A DNA stretch of 64,000 nucleotides from Streptomyces sp. NBC_01217. GTDB taxonomy: Bacteria; Actinomycetota; Actinomycetes; Streptomycetales; Streptomycetaceae. Where the stretch lies: the NCBI RefSeq assembly GCF_035994185.1, contig NZ_CP108538.1:1-64000 (forward strand), read 5' to 3'. Made by a program: the position numbers and the translations under genes. This document shows positions 54,364-63,682 of this stretch, one piece after another. Below the pieces are notes generated by a model. That model saw only the letters and a list, made by a program, of their open reading frames with translations, was not told where the DNA came from and ran no database searches. Positions within the stretch are counted from its first letter, which is position 1; the number at the start of each line of letters is the position of its first letter.

Positions 54364-54805
54364 TGCACCCGCTTTTCCAGAGACGGGCTACCACGTTTAG
54401 AACTCTTTACCCGCAATTGTTTGCTCACAGAAATCAATGAGACGTACGCTGTGGCAAGGGTGGGAGGAATCGGCGCTTCTTGGGCATCACAGGAGCTGCA
54501 CCCGGAGTCAGACGGCCGGTTCCGGTCATGCTCCAGCCATGTGCTGGTTGAGCCCACCAACGTAGGCGCTTCGGTCTCCAACTGCGCGTCGGCCCTGTGC
54601 GGCCGACCGGCCGGTTGCAAGACATGCGGCGGCGGCCACGACGGCTGTCACTCGCTGGGAGGTTACCGCCGGGTCGGTCTCCTGAGCTGCAGCGCGATCC
54701 TCGCCCACGGGTCTTACGACATCGCGACGCCTGTTGCCAGTAGCCGCCCGACCCGGACCTGGGCAGATTGCCCTGACATCTGAGGAATCCACAAGAAGGA
54801 AGACG

Positions 54806-57263
54806 ATGGCAACAACGACATCACCGGCGCGTCTGCACAGGTCGCATGCTCGCACCAGCACCCCCCCAGGTCGTTCAAGTTCGATGTCGCACAGTGAGAT
54901 CATGAGAGCTCTCACCGGGTTGATCCTCGGCCTGTTCGTAGCGATCCTGTCGTCCACGATCGTTTCCAACGCGCTGCCCAGGATCATCTCCGATCTGCAC
55001 GGTGGTCAGAGCGCCTACACGTGGGTCGTCACCGCATCCCTGCTCGCCACCACCGCCACCACTCCGCTGTGGGGCAAGCTGTCCGACCTGTTCAGCAAGA
55101 AGCTGCTGGTCCAGCTGGCGCTGGTGATCTATGTGGTCGGTTCGCTGGTCGCGGGCGTGTCACAGAACGCCGGGATGCTGATCGGCTGCCGTGTTGTCCA
55201 GGGTGTCGGTGTCGGCGGTCTGGTCGCGCTGACCCAGGTCATCATGGCCGCGATGATCTCGCCGCGGGAGCGCGGCCGGTACAGCGGCTACCTCGGTGCG
55301 GCCTTCGCGGTCGGCACCGTCGGCGGCCCGCTGCTCGGCGGTGTCATCGTCGACACCGGCTGGCTCGGCTGGCGCTGGTGCTTCTACGTCGGCGTGCCCA
55401 TCGCGATCATCGCGCTGATCGTGCTGCAGAAGACCCTGCACCTGCCGGTCGTCAAGCGTCAGGCCAAGGTCGACTGGGCGGGCGCCGGCTTCATCACCGC
55501 AGCCGTCAGTCTGCTGCTGACCTGGGTCACCTTCGTCGGCGACAAGTACGAGTGGATTTCCTGGCAGACCTGGGTCATGACCGGCGGCGCGGTGCTGCTG
55601 GGCCTGATCTTCGTGCTGGTCGAGTCCCGCGCGCGCGAGCCGATCATGCCGCTGCGGTTGTTCCGCAACAAGACGATCAGCCTGACCTCGGGCGCTTCGC
55701 TGTTCGTGGGTGTGGCGATGTTCGGCGGCACGATCTTCCTGAGCCAGTACTTCCAGCTTGCGCGCGACAAGACGCCGACCATGGCCGGTATCTGCACCAT
55801 TCCGCTGATCGCAGGTCTGTCGGCCTCCTCCACCGCCTCCGGTCTGATCATCACCCGCACCGGCCGCTGGAAGGCAATCCTGGTCTCCGGCGCTGTTCTG
55901 CTCACCGCCGGCAGCGCTCTCCTCGGCAGCCTGCGGTATGACACTCCGCTCTGGCAGACCGGGCTGTACATGGCTCTGTTTGGCCTGGGCGTCGGCATGA
56001 TGATGCAGAACCTGGTCCTGGCCGTGCAGAACCAGGTACAGCCAGCCGACCTCGGCGCGGCAAGCTCCATGGTCACCTTCTTCCGCACCCTCGGCGGCGC
56101 GGTCGGCGTCTCCGCGCTGGGCGCCGTGCTCTCGAACCGGGTCACCCGCTACACCACGGACGGCCTGTCCGCGCTGGGCGTGGACTCCACCGGCTCGCCC
56201 GACGGCAGTATCCCGGACCTCGCGACATTGCCGGCGCCGATCCGGACGGTCGTGCAGAGCGCATTCGGCCACGGCGCCGGCGATGTGTTCCTGGTGGCGG
56301 CCCCCCTGTCTCTTCTGGCGCTGCTGCTGGTGCTGTTCATCAAGGAGGTGCCGCTGAGGACCGCGAGCGGCTTGCAGCAGACGACGGCTGGCTCCGAGTC
56401 CGAGGAGCGGACGGCCCCGCAGGCAGTACCGCACGGCGCCGCAGCCTTGGCGGACACGGCCGTGGTCTCTGCCGCGCCCGAACACGCGGCGGCGGAGGGG
56501 GGGATCATCCAGGGCCAGGTCCGCAACTCCGAGGGCGCCGGCGTCGCACACGCCACGCTCACCCTGCTCTCCCTCACCGGCAAGCAGCTCGGCCGGGCCG
56601 CCACCCGCCCCGACGGCGGCTACACGCTCACCGCGCCCGGCGCCGGCTCGTACGTCCTGATCGCGGCGGCCGACGGCCACCAGCCGCAGGCCTCCACAGT
56701 CGTGGTCGGCGAGGAACCGGTCCCCCACAACGTGATCCTGGCCGGCACCAGCGGCCTCACCGGCACCGTGACCTCCGAGGCCGACGGCATACCCGTCCAC
56801 GGCGCCGTGGTCGCCGTCACCGACATCCGCGGCGAAGTGCTGGCCAGCGGAGGCACCGGGCAGGACGGCGGCTTCGGCTTCGCCGAGCTCCCGGCCGGCG
56901 ACTTCACCCTCGCGGTCAACGCCACCGGCTTCCGGCCTGGCCGCCCTGCCCGTCGAGGTCGCCGGCACCGGCCCGACCCGCGTCGACGTCGCACTGCGGC
57001 TCGGCGGCCGCGTCCAGGGCACCGTCCTCGGCGGCGCGACCCGGCTGCCGCTGCCCGAGGCGCGCGTCACCCTCGTGGACGGCGCCGGCAACGTCGTGGC
57101 CACCGCCACGACCGGCGGCGACGGCGTGTACGCCTTCGGCGACCTGGACGCGGGCGAGTACGCGCTCATAGCCAGCGGCTTCCCGCCGGTCGCGACCACG
57201 ATCACGGTCGACGACGAGACCGCCAAGGACGTCGACGTGGAGCTCAGCCACCCCGAGGGGTGA
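54806..57263 (+). pseudogene. DHA2-type MFS exporter with carboxypeptidase-regulatory-like repeats, single frameshift
   Basis: From ATG 54806 the first ~515 residues form a 14-span drug:H+ antiporter of the DHA2 type (LPRIISDLHGGQSAYTWVVT; PRERGRYSGYLGAAFAVGTV). A linker leads into CarboxypepD_reg-like beta-sandwich repeats (IIQGQVRNSEGAGVAHATLT; GLTGTVTSEADGIPVHGAVV). Near 56938 (GFRPG) one base too many shifts the frame; the correct continuation (LPVEVAGTGPTRVDVALRLG, then GGRVQGTVLGGATRLPLPEA) is in the next frame to the stop at 57263. Corrected length ~819 residues. The frameshift may be genuine or a sequencing error; otherwise the gene is intact. It exports a drug-like compound; the extra domains could bind partner or cell-wall material. 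Confidence 0.8.
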
Positions 57264-57479
57264 GCGGGCCCTCTCGAGAACGGCCGGTTCGCGCGCTTGC
57301 GGAGACGCACGAACCGGCTGCCCCGGGGGACACCCCGGTCTGGTCCGGACAGCACAGGCAGGGGACGGCCGAGCCGTCAGGACCGGACCACACCGGGTGG
57401 CTCCCGCAGGGGCCCGGGGCATCCCCCCGGGCCCCGCTCCCCCGGGGAACACACGCGCGACGGAAGGCGAGCAACGAGC

Positions 57480-57581
57480 ATGACCACGATCGGCAAGACG
57501 GGCCTGCGGGGGCGGGTGCGCACCAAGGACGGCTGGGCGGTGCCGCACGCCGTGCTGACGGTCACTTACATGACGGGCTGA
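57480..57581 (+). pseudogene. Truncated carboxypeptidase-regulatory-like/YceI-type gene
   Basis: After GGAAGGCGAGC, ATG starts MTTIGKTGLRGRVRTKDGWA ... VLTVTYMTG and stops after 33 codons. It matches the N-terminus of proteins that commonly follow such DHA2 exporters in Streptomyces and continue with a CarboxypepD_reg and a YceI-like domain. The rest has been replaced by the MFS/helicase remnant. 57264-57479 shows no gene. Confidence 0.55.
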
Positions 57582-57689
57582 CCCTGTCGCGGTCGGCGGC
57601 GCAGACGGCGACATGACCGCTCGGGTCTCTGGGCGAGCCGTTCTCGTCCGTGGAGAGCTCCTTGCGCCACGTAGCCAGGGTAGCGGCGA

Positions 57690-58789
57690 GGCCGGCGAGC
57701 TCCCTTGTCGTCGCGGATCCGTGCGTCCTCACGCTTGTCCCGCGACGTCACGGTGGCTGGCTCCACGACCTGGAACAGGCAGGAACCGTCGTCCGCGATC
57801 TGGCTCGCCCTGCACCGGGGGCACGGCGAGCGATCGTCGGTGGCGTCCTCGGTGCGTACGTACCCGCAGCCTGGGCACACCCGCCAGGTGCGCCACTCCT
57901 GCCGGCCGCCCGTCGACAGCTCCAGGCCGGTGATCTCGTGCCGGTAGCCGTTGACGTAGAAGGTGTTGCCTGGCGCCAGCTCCTGGATCGCGAAGCGGCG
58001 GGGCCGCTCATAGGAGACGGTCTCGGACGTGTACACCACCTTGCCCGTCTTCGGGTCGATGCCGTCCTCGCCGTACAGGGTCGCCGACAGCGTCGTCGAC
58101 GAGTCGATGAAGGCGTAGTTCGGCAGCAGACCCAGGTCACACAGGGCGCTTTGCGCAGTGGTGTGGAAACAGGCCCAAAGCGCGCAGGCGAGGAAACTGG
58201 TGCCGGCCGCGGCGGCGAACGCGGGGCGCAGGGCGAAGCGGTCGGGCCAGTCCTGGGCCTTGAGGCCGGTGTCGACGGTCTCAAGGGTGGCGAGCACCAG
58301 GAGAAGCAGCACCGTCATGGCGGCGGTGAAGACGACGTAGCTGGTGACCAGCGGAGCGGGAACCCATGCGGCGAGGGCTCCGGAGACGAGGGGCCAAATG
58401 CCAGGCCGCCGAGGTTGGCGACGGAGGCGACCTCGGCGGACACCGGCGATCCGCCCCGCTCGGGGTAGGCCTCGTGGTGCAAGTCGGAGAGGTAGGTCGT
58501 GACCATCGAGGCCATCAGTCCCACTGCCACGCCGGTGATCAGGCGCCCGACGATCAGACCCGGCAGGTCCGGCCGTGCGGCAAGGACGACGGCCGAGACG
58601 ATGCCGACGCCGAGCGCCGGAACGATGATGCGGCGGCCGAGCCGGTCGGATAGGTGACCGAGCAGGCGGAAGCCGGCCGCCGCCCCGACGACCATGACCG
58701 CGAAGGCGGATGGTGGCCTCGGTCGGACCGAAGTGGTCACGCGCCTGGTACAGAGGCCACAGCGGGGTCGGCGCGGTACCGAAAGCCAT
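57690..58789 (-). pseudogene. MFS transporter half fused in frame to a helicase C-terminal fragment
   Basis: 58160-58789 encodes the N-terminal part of a major-facilitator exporter (MAFGTAPTPLWPLYQARDHF; LLGHLSDRLGRRIIVPALGV in another frame; LVTSYVVFTAAMTVLLLLVL back in the first), with at least two frameshifts. Near 58140 it runs in frame into LLPNYAFIDSSTTLSATLYG, EELAPGNTFYVNGYRHEITG-like sequence and a zinc ribbon (CPGCGYVRTEDATDDRSPCP), the C-terminal region of large DEAD/DEAH helicases of the kind found in defence loci such as DISARM; that assignment is uncertain. The C-terminal half of such an MFS gene is at 23790-24085. Confidence 0.65.
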
Positions 58790-58927
58790 CGGTTGACGCG
58801 GCCGGAGTTCTGCCGGTGACGAGGCCTCGTCGTTGGTTACGCGATCAGCCGATCAAGTCGCTCCCCCTCCCCCCGGTGATCGCCACCGGAACTCGGGACG
58901 GGTGGATCGCCCTCGGTGTGGTCCGGG

Positions 58928-59608
58928 TCAGTTACCGACGCGGGGTGGGGTGCTGGTGCCGTACAGGCGCTGCGCGTGGTCGGCGTAGGCGCGCTGTGCC
59001 GAGTCGGTCAGGACCAGGCGGGCGGGTTCGGGCACGTCGGCGAGCAGATCCTCGAACACTTCGGGGTCGGCCTCGTACATCGCCATGCCGAGGGCCAGCG
59101 GCATGGTCTCCGGGGGAGTCTTCGCCATTCCGTGCGCACCGAGTTGCTTCCACTCGGCCGCGGTGACGTACTGCCCGGCGAGGGGAAGGATCTCCTTCTC
59201 TTCCAGCATCAGGTGCTCCACCAGCGCCGACAGCAACCGCTCGATGGCACCGGCGAGTCGCTCGCCCTGCTGCGCCGTGGCACGCCACTGCGGCAGGAGT
59301 TCGGTCACCTCTGTGTAATGCCGCTCAATGGCGCCGTGCTGCTCCTCCATCGTGGGCACGATCGCCGCTGCCTTGTCGCCCGCACGCTCGAGCAGGAGCG
59401 GCCAGAGCAGCAGGTCCTCGCCCTCGTGGTGCAGGTGCAGCAGGAAACAGATGTGGTCGGCGTGAGCCCCGACGGCTTTCGCGCGCTCGACATCGCTCGG
59501 CTTCACGTCCCGCACCAACTGCGGAAGCAGGCGGAACTCCCGGCGCAACATGGCGTGTGCCATGTACATGTCTCTGACATCCGCCATGGGCTCATCGGGT
59601 CGGGTCAC
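58928..59608 (-). CDS. Hemerythrin-like diiron/oxygen-binding protein (copy 2)
   Basis: 226 residues from GTG 59608 (VTRPDEPMADVRDMYMAH). His/Glu helices as in copy 1: MYMAHAMLRREF, LLHLHHEGEDLLLW, EEQHGAIERHY and LVEHLMLEEKEILPL. The two paralogues have the same length and similar starts. Operator site 4 lies ~255 bases upstream. Unlike copy 1 there is no wrbA beside it, but the decayed MFS half next to it corresponds to the MFS scrap beside copy 1, suggesting duplication of a hemerythrin-WrbA-MFS block. Confidence 0.85.
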   Translation of the reverse strand: MTRPDEPMADVRDMYMAHAMLRREFRLLPQLVRDVKPSDVERAKAVGAHADHICFLLHLHHEGEDLLLWPLLLERAGDKAAAIVPTMEEQHGAIERHYTEVTELLPQWRATAQQGERLAGAIERLLSALVEHLMLEEKEILPLAGQYVTAAEWKQLGAHGMAKTPPETMPLALGMAMYEADPEVFEDLLADVPEPARLVLTDSAQRAYADHAQRLYGTSTPPRVGN

Positions 59609-60843
59609 TTGCAACCTCACTCATCGTTGAAACCGCTATCAAGGCGGCTGTCGGCGTGGCCGTCTCAGATGGAACGACCAGGTCAGGGGTGCTGGGCTCG
59701 AGGGAGGTGGGGGTGCTCTGCGCGCCAGGCGCTGCAGTGGCCACCGTAAGGAAGCGCCACTTGCGTGCTTCGCCGGAGGTCTCACGGTGTGCCGGTGCTG
59801 CACTTCCCGCCGGCTCTGCCCTGCCGAAGGCGGCTTGCGCCTCATGTAAGGTACCGTACAGCGTGTGCGTACGCACGCAAATGTGTATGCTAGTGCAGCT
59901 CACCACGGTGTCCACAGTGACGCGCGAACCTGGACCAACGATGCAGCGCGTGAGCCTGACGGCCTGCCACCAGGAAATGGGCACACTGACTGGAAAATGA
60001 CACCACCGCACCGCAAGTTCAAGAAGAACGTCCCGGGCCGGTAGGGGCCCACGGGTCCGAATCTTGTGGATCGGGACAGGAACGGCCTCCCGGCCGATCC
60101 TAGGACTTTCAGGGCCACCCGAAATGCTCGTCGCATGCTCCTGGCATCGATAGCCTGCATTGCGTGGGGGCCGACAACCCGCCTCGGGCTGCGATCCGGG
60201 CTCTTCTGTATGGCGGTAGCATTATGGCCGCCAAAGTAAAGACGAGGACTCTGAATGACGCACAAATTACGGACCTGACGGCGGGATTGCCACTTTATCC
60301 GCGATCGCCGCTGGTAGCGCTCGCCGGATTCGGTAGTCCTGCTCCGGACCCGGGTCTGCGCTTTCCTACCCGTCACCGTCCTTCGTAGCGTTGTCCTCCC
60401 CACCATTCCCGGGCCTCACATGCCCACGAGGAAGTCGCCGCCCGAACCGGGTCGTCCACCCCTACACACAGGGGCGGGGCGCGCTCGCCACTTCCACTCG
60501 GAGGACGGCCACACACATTACCGGCTGCCTTCCGCCCTGCCGCCCCCATCCGTCTCTGATCGAGGATGTGATGGCGGAGCAAGGCGAACTCGGCTGGGCC
60601 GTGCATCTGCCGCCCGACGCTACGGATCAATACTCCTGGACGCGTTCGCCGCGGGCTGACGGCGAACGGCCCACTGTCGGCTGGGCAGCTTGATCCTGCC
60701 TCCGGCCGAAGGAGGCCGAACGTGTTCCCCAGGGTGCTAGGTAGCCCCTGTTGTTGTTCATCCGTACGCGTGTACTGCGGTCGAGGAAGCGTCTCCCCAA
60801 GGCCCGGACCGGGCAAGCGTGCACTACATGTAGGAAAACAAGA
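59609..60843. other. Upstream region of hemerythrin copy 2 and ISL3 scrap
   Basis: No intact gene over ~1.2 kb. 59609-59900 is the hemerythrin promoter region with operator site 4 and a further CGGCTTGCGCCTCA half at 59831. A short frame at 60224 (MAAKVKTRTLNDAQITDLTA) is unsupported. 60540-60625 (minus) reads RQMHGPAEFALLRHHILDQ, an ISL3 transposase C-terminal scrap like that at 47890. Confidence 0.45.
59864..59882 (-). promoter_or_regulatory. Shared redox-gene operator, site 4 (hemerythrin copy 2)
   Basis: TGTGCGTACGCACGCAAATG; the 15-base core is identical to site 1. The distance to the hemerythrin start is ~255 bases. Confidence 0.6.
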
Positions 60844-61557
60844 ATGAGCCTTTCCGTCCCGCTTGACGGGTCCGGCCGCCTTTTGCCAGCCCATACGCTT
60901 GACAACGTTGCCTGGGCGGCGCTCACCGGGCCTCACGCGGCCTTCGCGCAGAGACGGGGGAGCGCTGCCCGCTATGCGCGGGAGGTCTCTCCGTTCGCTG
61001 CTCTGGCCGATCCGGATGATCCTGGAGCCTGGGAGGACCTCGCGGGCCTGTTCGAGTCGGGGGAAGAAACGTTTCTTCCCGGCATCACGCACGCTCCCGC
61101 CGGGTGGACCGTTTCCAAGGCGATCCCAGGCGTCGAAATGGTAGGCGCCTCCGTCCGTGCGGAGACGGATCCGGAGGCCGTGCGACTCGGCCCGGCCGAT
61201 GTGCCGGACATGCTCGACCTGGTGGCGCGGGCGCAACCGGGTCCTTTCCGCGAGAAGACGGTGACACTGGGGGCGTATTTCGGGTTCAGGTGGGAGGGCA
61301 GACTCGTCGCGATGGCCGGCGAGAGGCTGCATGCCCCGGGCTGGACCGAGATCAGCGCCGTGTGCACGGACCCGGACTTCCGTGGCCAGGGACTGGCAGG
61401 CCGGCTGGTGCGCACGGTCGCCGCCCACATACACGAGCGAGGTGACACGTCGTATCTGCAGGCCGCCGCAGCCAATTGCGCAGCGATCCGGCTTTACGAA
61501 TCGCTGGGGTTCGCACTTCGTCGTCACACCCAGTTGACGGCGGTCAGGGCGCCGTGA
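60844..61557 (+). CDS. GNAT-family N-acetyltransferase
   Basis: 237 residues from ATG 60844 (AGGAAAACAAGA upstream). The C-terminal GNAT core is clear: GWTEISAVCTDPDFRGQGLA with the acetyl-CoA pyrophosphate loop (RGQGLAGRLV), then NCAAIRLYESLGFALRR. The N-terminal 130 residues are a degenerate first GNAT-like half, as in FR47-like enzymes. It acetylates a small molecule or amine; substrate unknown. Isolated between non-coding sequence and IS3 debris. Confidence 0.85.
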   Translation: MSLSVPLDGSGRLLPAHTLDNVAWAALTGPHAAFAQRRGSAARYAREVSPFAALADPDDPGAWEDLAGLFESGEETFLPGITHAPAGWTVSKAIPGVEMVGASVRAETDPEAVRLGPADVPDMLDLVARAQPGPFREKTVTLGAYFGFRWEGRLVAMAGERLHAPGWTEISAVCTDPDFRGQGLAGRLVRTVAAHIHERGDTSYLQAAAANCAAIRLYESLGFALRRHTQLTAVRAP

Positions 61558-61672
61558 TGTGCGAAAAACCCGAGTGGAGCGGTTGCGGACCGTTTACCGC
61601 CTCCGCAGTCGGGCGGTTTGTGTCCCTCCCCTCGTAGCGTGGAGTCCGTGATTGCAGGGGAAGTCGGGGTTC

Positions 61673-62002
61673 ATGGGGTCCAAGCAACGGACGTACACGC
61701 CCGAGTTTCGTGAGGGTGCTGTACGCATTGTGATCGAGACGGGCAGGCCGATCCCGGAGGTCGCCGAGGAACCCGGCGTCCACTCCGGCACGCTGCACAG
61801 CTGGGTGTCGCGGTGGCGGCGCAACGGGTCGGCGTCGTCCGACCGGCCGGCCGAGCCCGCGCCGGGTGGCCGGATCCGCGAGGCCGAGCGGGCCGAGCTG
61901 GAGCGGCTGCGGCGGGAGATGAGCGAGAAGAACAAGCGGATACGCGAGCTGGAGATGGAGCGTGATGTCCTCAAGCGATGCATGGTCCTCTGGGTGAAGT
62001 GA
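61673..62002 (+). CDS. IS3-family orfA, second copy of the 19887-20216 type
   Basis: Starts MGSKQRTYTPEFREGAVRIV and is identical to the copy at 19887-20216 except one linker residue. Left element end CCTCCCCTCGTAGCGTGGAG at 61624. OrfB is lost: after MHGPLGEVTGTDPAAL the sequence switches to another element's gene. DNA-binding part only. Confidence 0.8.
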   Translation: MGSKQRTYTPEFREGAVRIVIETGRPIPEVAEEPGVHSGTLHSWVSRWRRNGSASSDRPAEPAPGGRIREAERAELERLRREMSEKNKRIRELEMERDVLKRCMVLWVK

Positions 62003-62027
62003 CCGGGACGGACCCGGCCGCCCTGGC

Positions 62028-62343
62028 CGTCGGGCGCCTGCGCTCGGACCGGGTCATGCTCCGCGACCCAGGCCCGGTCCGCCCCGGGCCGAGGGGCGGG
62101 CGGCCCCGTCGGCACGGCGGCGTCCTCACCTTCGCCAAGCCCGACAGCTGGCACCAGCCCGACGTCACCACCAGCACGGACACCACCCACTACGGCAAGG
62201 CCGAGGCGATGGCCTGGGACCGGATGCACCCCAGACTCACCCACCGCGGCCCGTGGCTGGACCACGCCGAGGAGGAACTGCCCGTCCTGCACGGCACGCT
62301 GGTGCGGCTACAGGTCGAGCGCGGGTCTGTACGCCCACCGGTG
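62028..62343 (+). pseudogene. Fragment of an IS701-like (NF041680-type) transposase
   Basis: GRLRSDRVMLRDPGPVRPGP and TSTDTTHYGKAEAMAWDRMH, then LTHRGPWLDHAEEELPVLHG, match the central part of a large Streptomyces transposase family. It is fused in frame to the first ~16 codons of the IS3 orfB and ends at 62343, just before the IS256 start. Confidence 0.6.
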
Positions 62344-62371
62344 TAATTGATGATCATGGAAGAGACATCAA

Positions 62372-62977
62372 GTGACTGACACCGTGACCGAGTTCGTGGC
62401 CGCCACTGACCAGGCGGATCCGTCGCCGGGGGCTGCGACGGTCGAGCAGAAACTGATCGACCAGCTCGTCGAGCAGGCCCGCAGCAAGGGGCTGCAGCTG
62501 ACCGGCGAGGGCGGACTGCTGCAGCAGCTGACCAAGACGGTTCTGGAGTCCGCCCTGGAGGGCGAGATCACCGACCATCTCGGCTATGACAAGCACGACC
62601 CGGCGGGCAAGGACGGCGGCAACTCCCGTAACGGCACCCGGTCCAAGACGGTGCTGACAGACATCGGGCCGGTCGAGATCGACGTGCTTCGCGACCGGGA
62701 GGGCTCCTTCGAGCCGGCCATCGTCAAGAAGCGGCAGCGCCGGCTGACCGGCGTGGACGAGATGGTGCTCTCGCTGTCGGCGAAGGGCCTCGCGCACGGG
62801 GAGATCTCCGCGCACCTGGCCGAGGTCTACGGCGCGGACGTGTCCAAGACGACCATCAGCACGATCACCGACAAGGTGATGGACGGCATGGCGGAATGGC
62901 AGAACCGTCCGCTCGACCGCCCGGAGCTGATCGCCATCGCAACCGCCTGGACCGCCGGGCCGGGCATGGGGTCTTAG
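62372..62977 (+). pseudogene. IS256-family transposase, N-terminal part
   Basis: From GTG 62372 (GGAAGAGACATCAA upstream): LLQQLTKTVLESALEGEITD, LGYDKHDPAGKDGGNSRNGT and HGEISAHLAEVYGADVSKTT are typical IS256 N-terminal sequence, including the first DNA-binding region. The frame leaves homology after EWQNRPLD and stops at 62977; the DDE domain is missing. The C-terminal end of this family is found at 8568-8786. Confidence 0.82.
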
Positions 62978-63252
62978 CCAGGGGGCTTGGGCCAGGTATG
63001 TTGTGTCTCACTCCGTAATGTGACCGGCGCGTAGCGAAGTTCGCAAGCCAACATCGGGTTAATTCTCATCACCGGATGAACGATCCGCCACGGCCGTCGC
63101 TTAACATCATTTTCCCGAGTCAAGTGTTCTGGCGCTCGGCGGGTGCATCACGCCTACCCGGTACGGGGCTTCCGCAGTGGCGGGCATTCAGCGCTTCTCG
63201 CGCAGGGCCGGTGCGCCGGTCTCCAGGCAACAGTCAAGGAAGGCGGGGCGCC
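62978..63252. other. Promoter region of the WXG100 genes
   Basis: 275 bases with an AT-rich centre (63040-63125). RBS AAGGAAGGCGGGG at ~63236. No other signal assigned. Confidence 0.45.
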
Positions 63253-63615
63253 ATGGCGGCGACCGACGGCGGGGATATCGGTTTCAAGGGCTCGGACGGC
63301 GTCCTGTACCAGACGACGCCCGAGGACCTGAAGGTCAAGGCGGGGGACATCCGCACCACCGAACAGACCGTCCAGGCGGAACTCGACGCACTGAAGAGCT
63401 ACGTCGTCGGCCTGGAGGCGAAGTGGAAGGGTGTCGCCTCCAGCACCTTCCAGGAGCTCATGAAGGAGTGGGACACGTACGCGGCGCAATTGCAGAACGC
63501 GCTTCTCGCCATCGCGAACGGCCTGGACTCCACCGCGGACAACTACTTGGGCTCCGAGCACTCGAACCTGAAGAACCTCAGCGCCGTGAACCTGCCGAAG
63601 GCGAACCTGGTTTGA
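63253..63615 (+). CDS. WXG100-family protein (EsxA/ESAT-6-like)
   Basis: 120 residues from ATG 63253. Helical hairpin with the WxG signature as KWKGVASSTF; the second helix continues LMKEWDTYAAQLQNALLAIA. Such small proteins are exported by type VII (ESX) secretion, usually as a dimer with the product of the next gene. Its partner starts 67 bases downstream. No EccC-like ATPase is inside the window, so the machinery, if adjacent, lies beyond 64000. Confidence 0.88.
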   Translation: MAATDGGDIGFKGSDGVLYQTTPEDLKVKAGDIRTTEQTVQAELDALKSYVVGLEAKWKGVASSTFQELMKEWDTYAAQLQNALLAIANGLDSTADNYLGSEHSNLKNLSAVNLPKANLV

Positions 63616-63682
63616 CGGCGATGCGCGCCGGCCTGCGCGCACGCACGCAGCACGGAACACATTTCTCGTCGGAGGAACCGAA

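Larger units (their letters stand above)
53832..54805. other. Upstream region of the DHA2 exporter
   Basis: ~970 bases with no gene I can support. It contains the two hairpins listed separately and an AT-rich stretch at 54390-54450 suitable for a promoter. Confidence 0.5.

Noticed and set aside
55160..57355. 731-codon minus-strand frame
   Set aside because: Shadow of the DHA2 exporter gene; Gln/Gly/Arg-rich with no homology pattern.
63632..63655. CGCGCACGCACGCAG between the WXG100 genes, similar to the redox operator
   Set aside because: Differs at both outer positions, lies in a CG-repeat-like GC-rich stretch inside an operon rather than a promoter, and can arise by composition.
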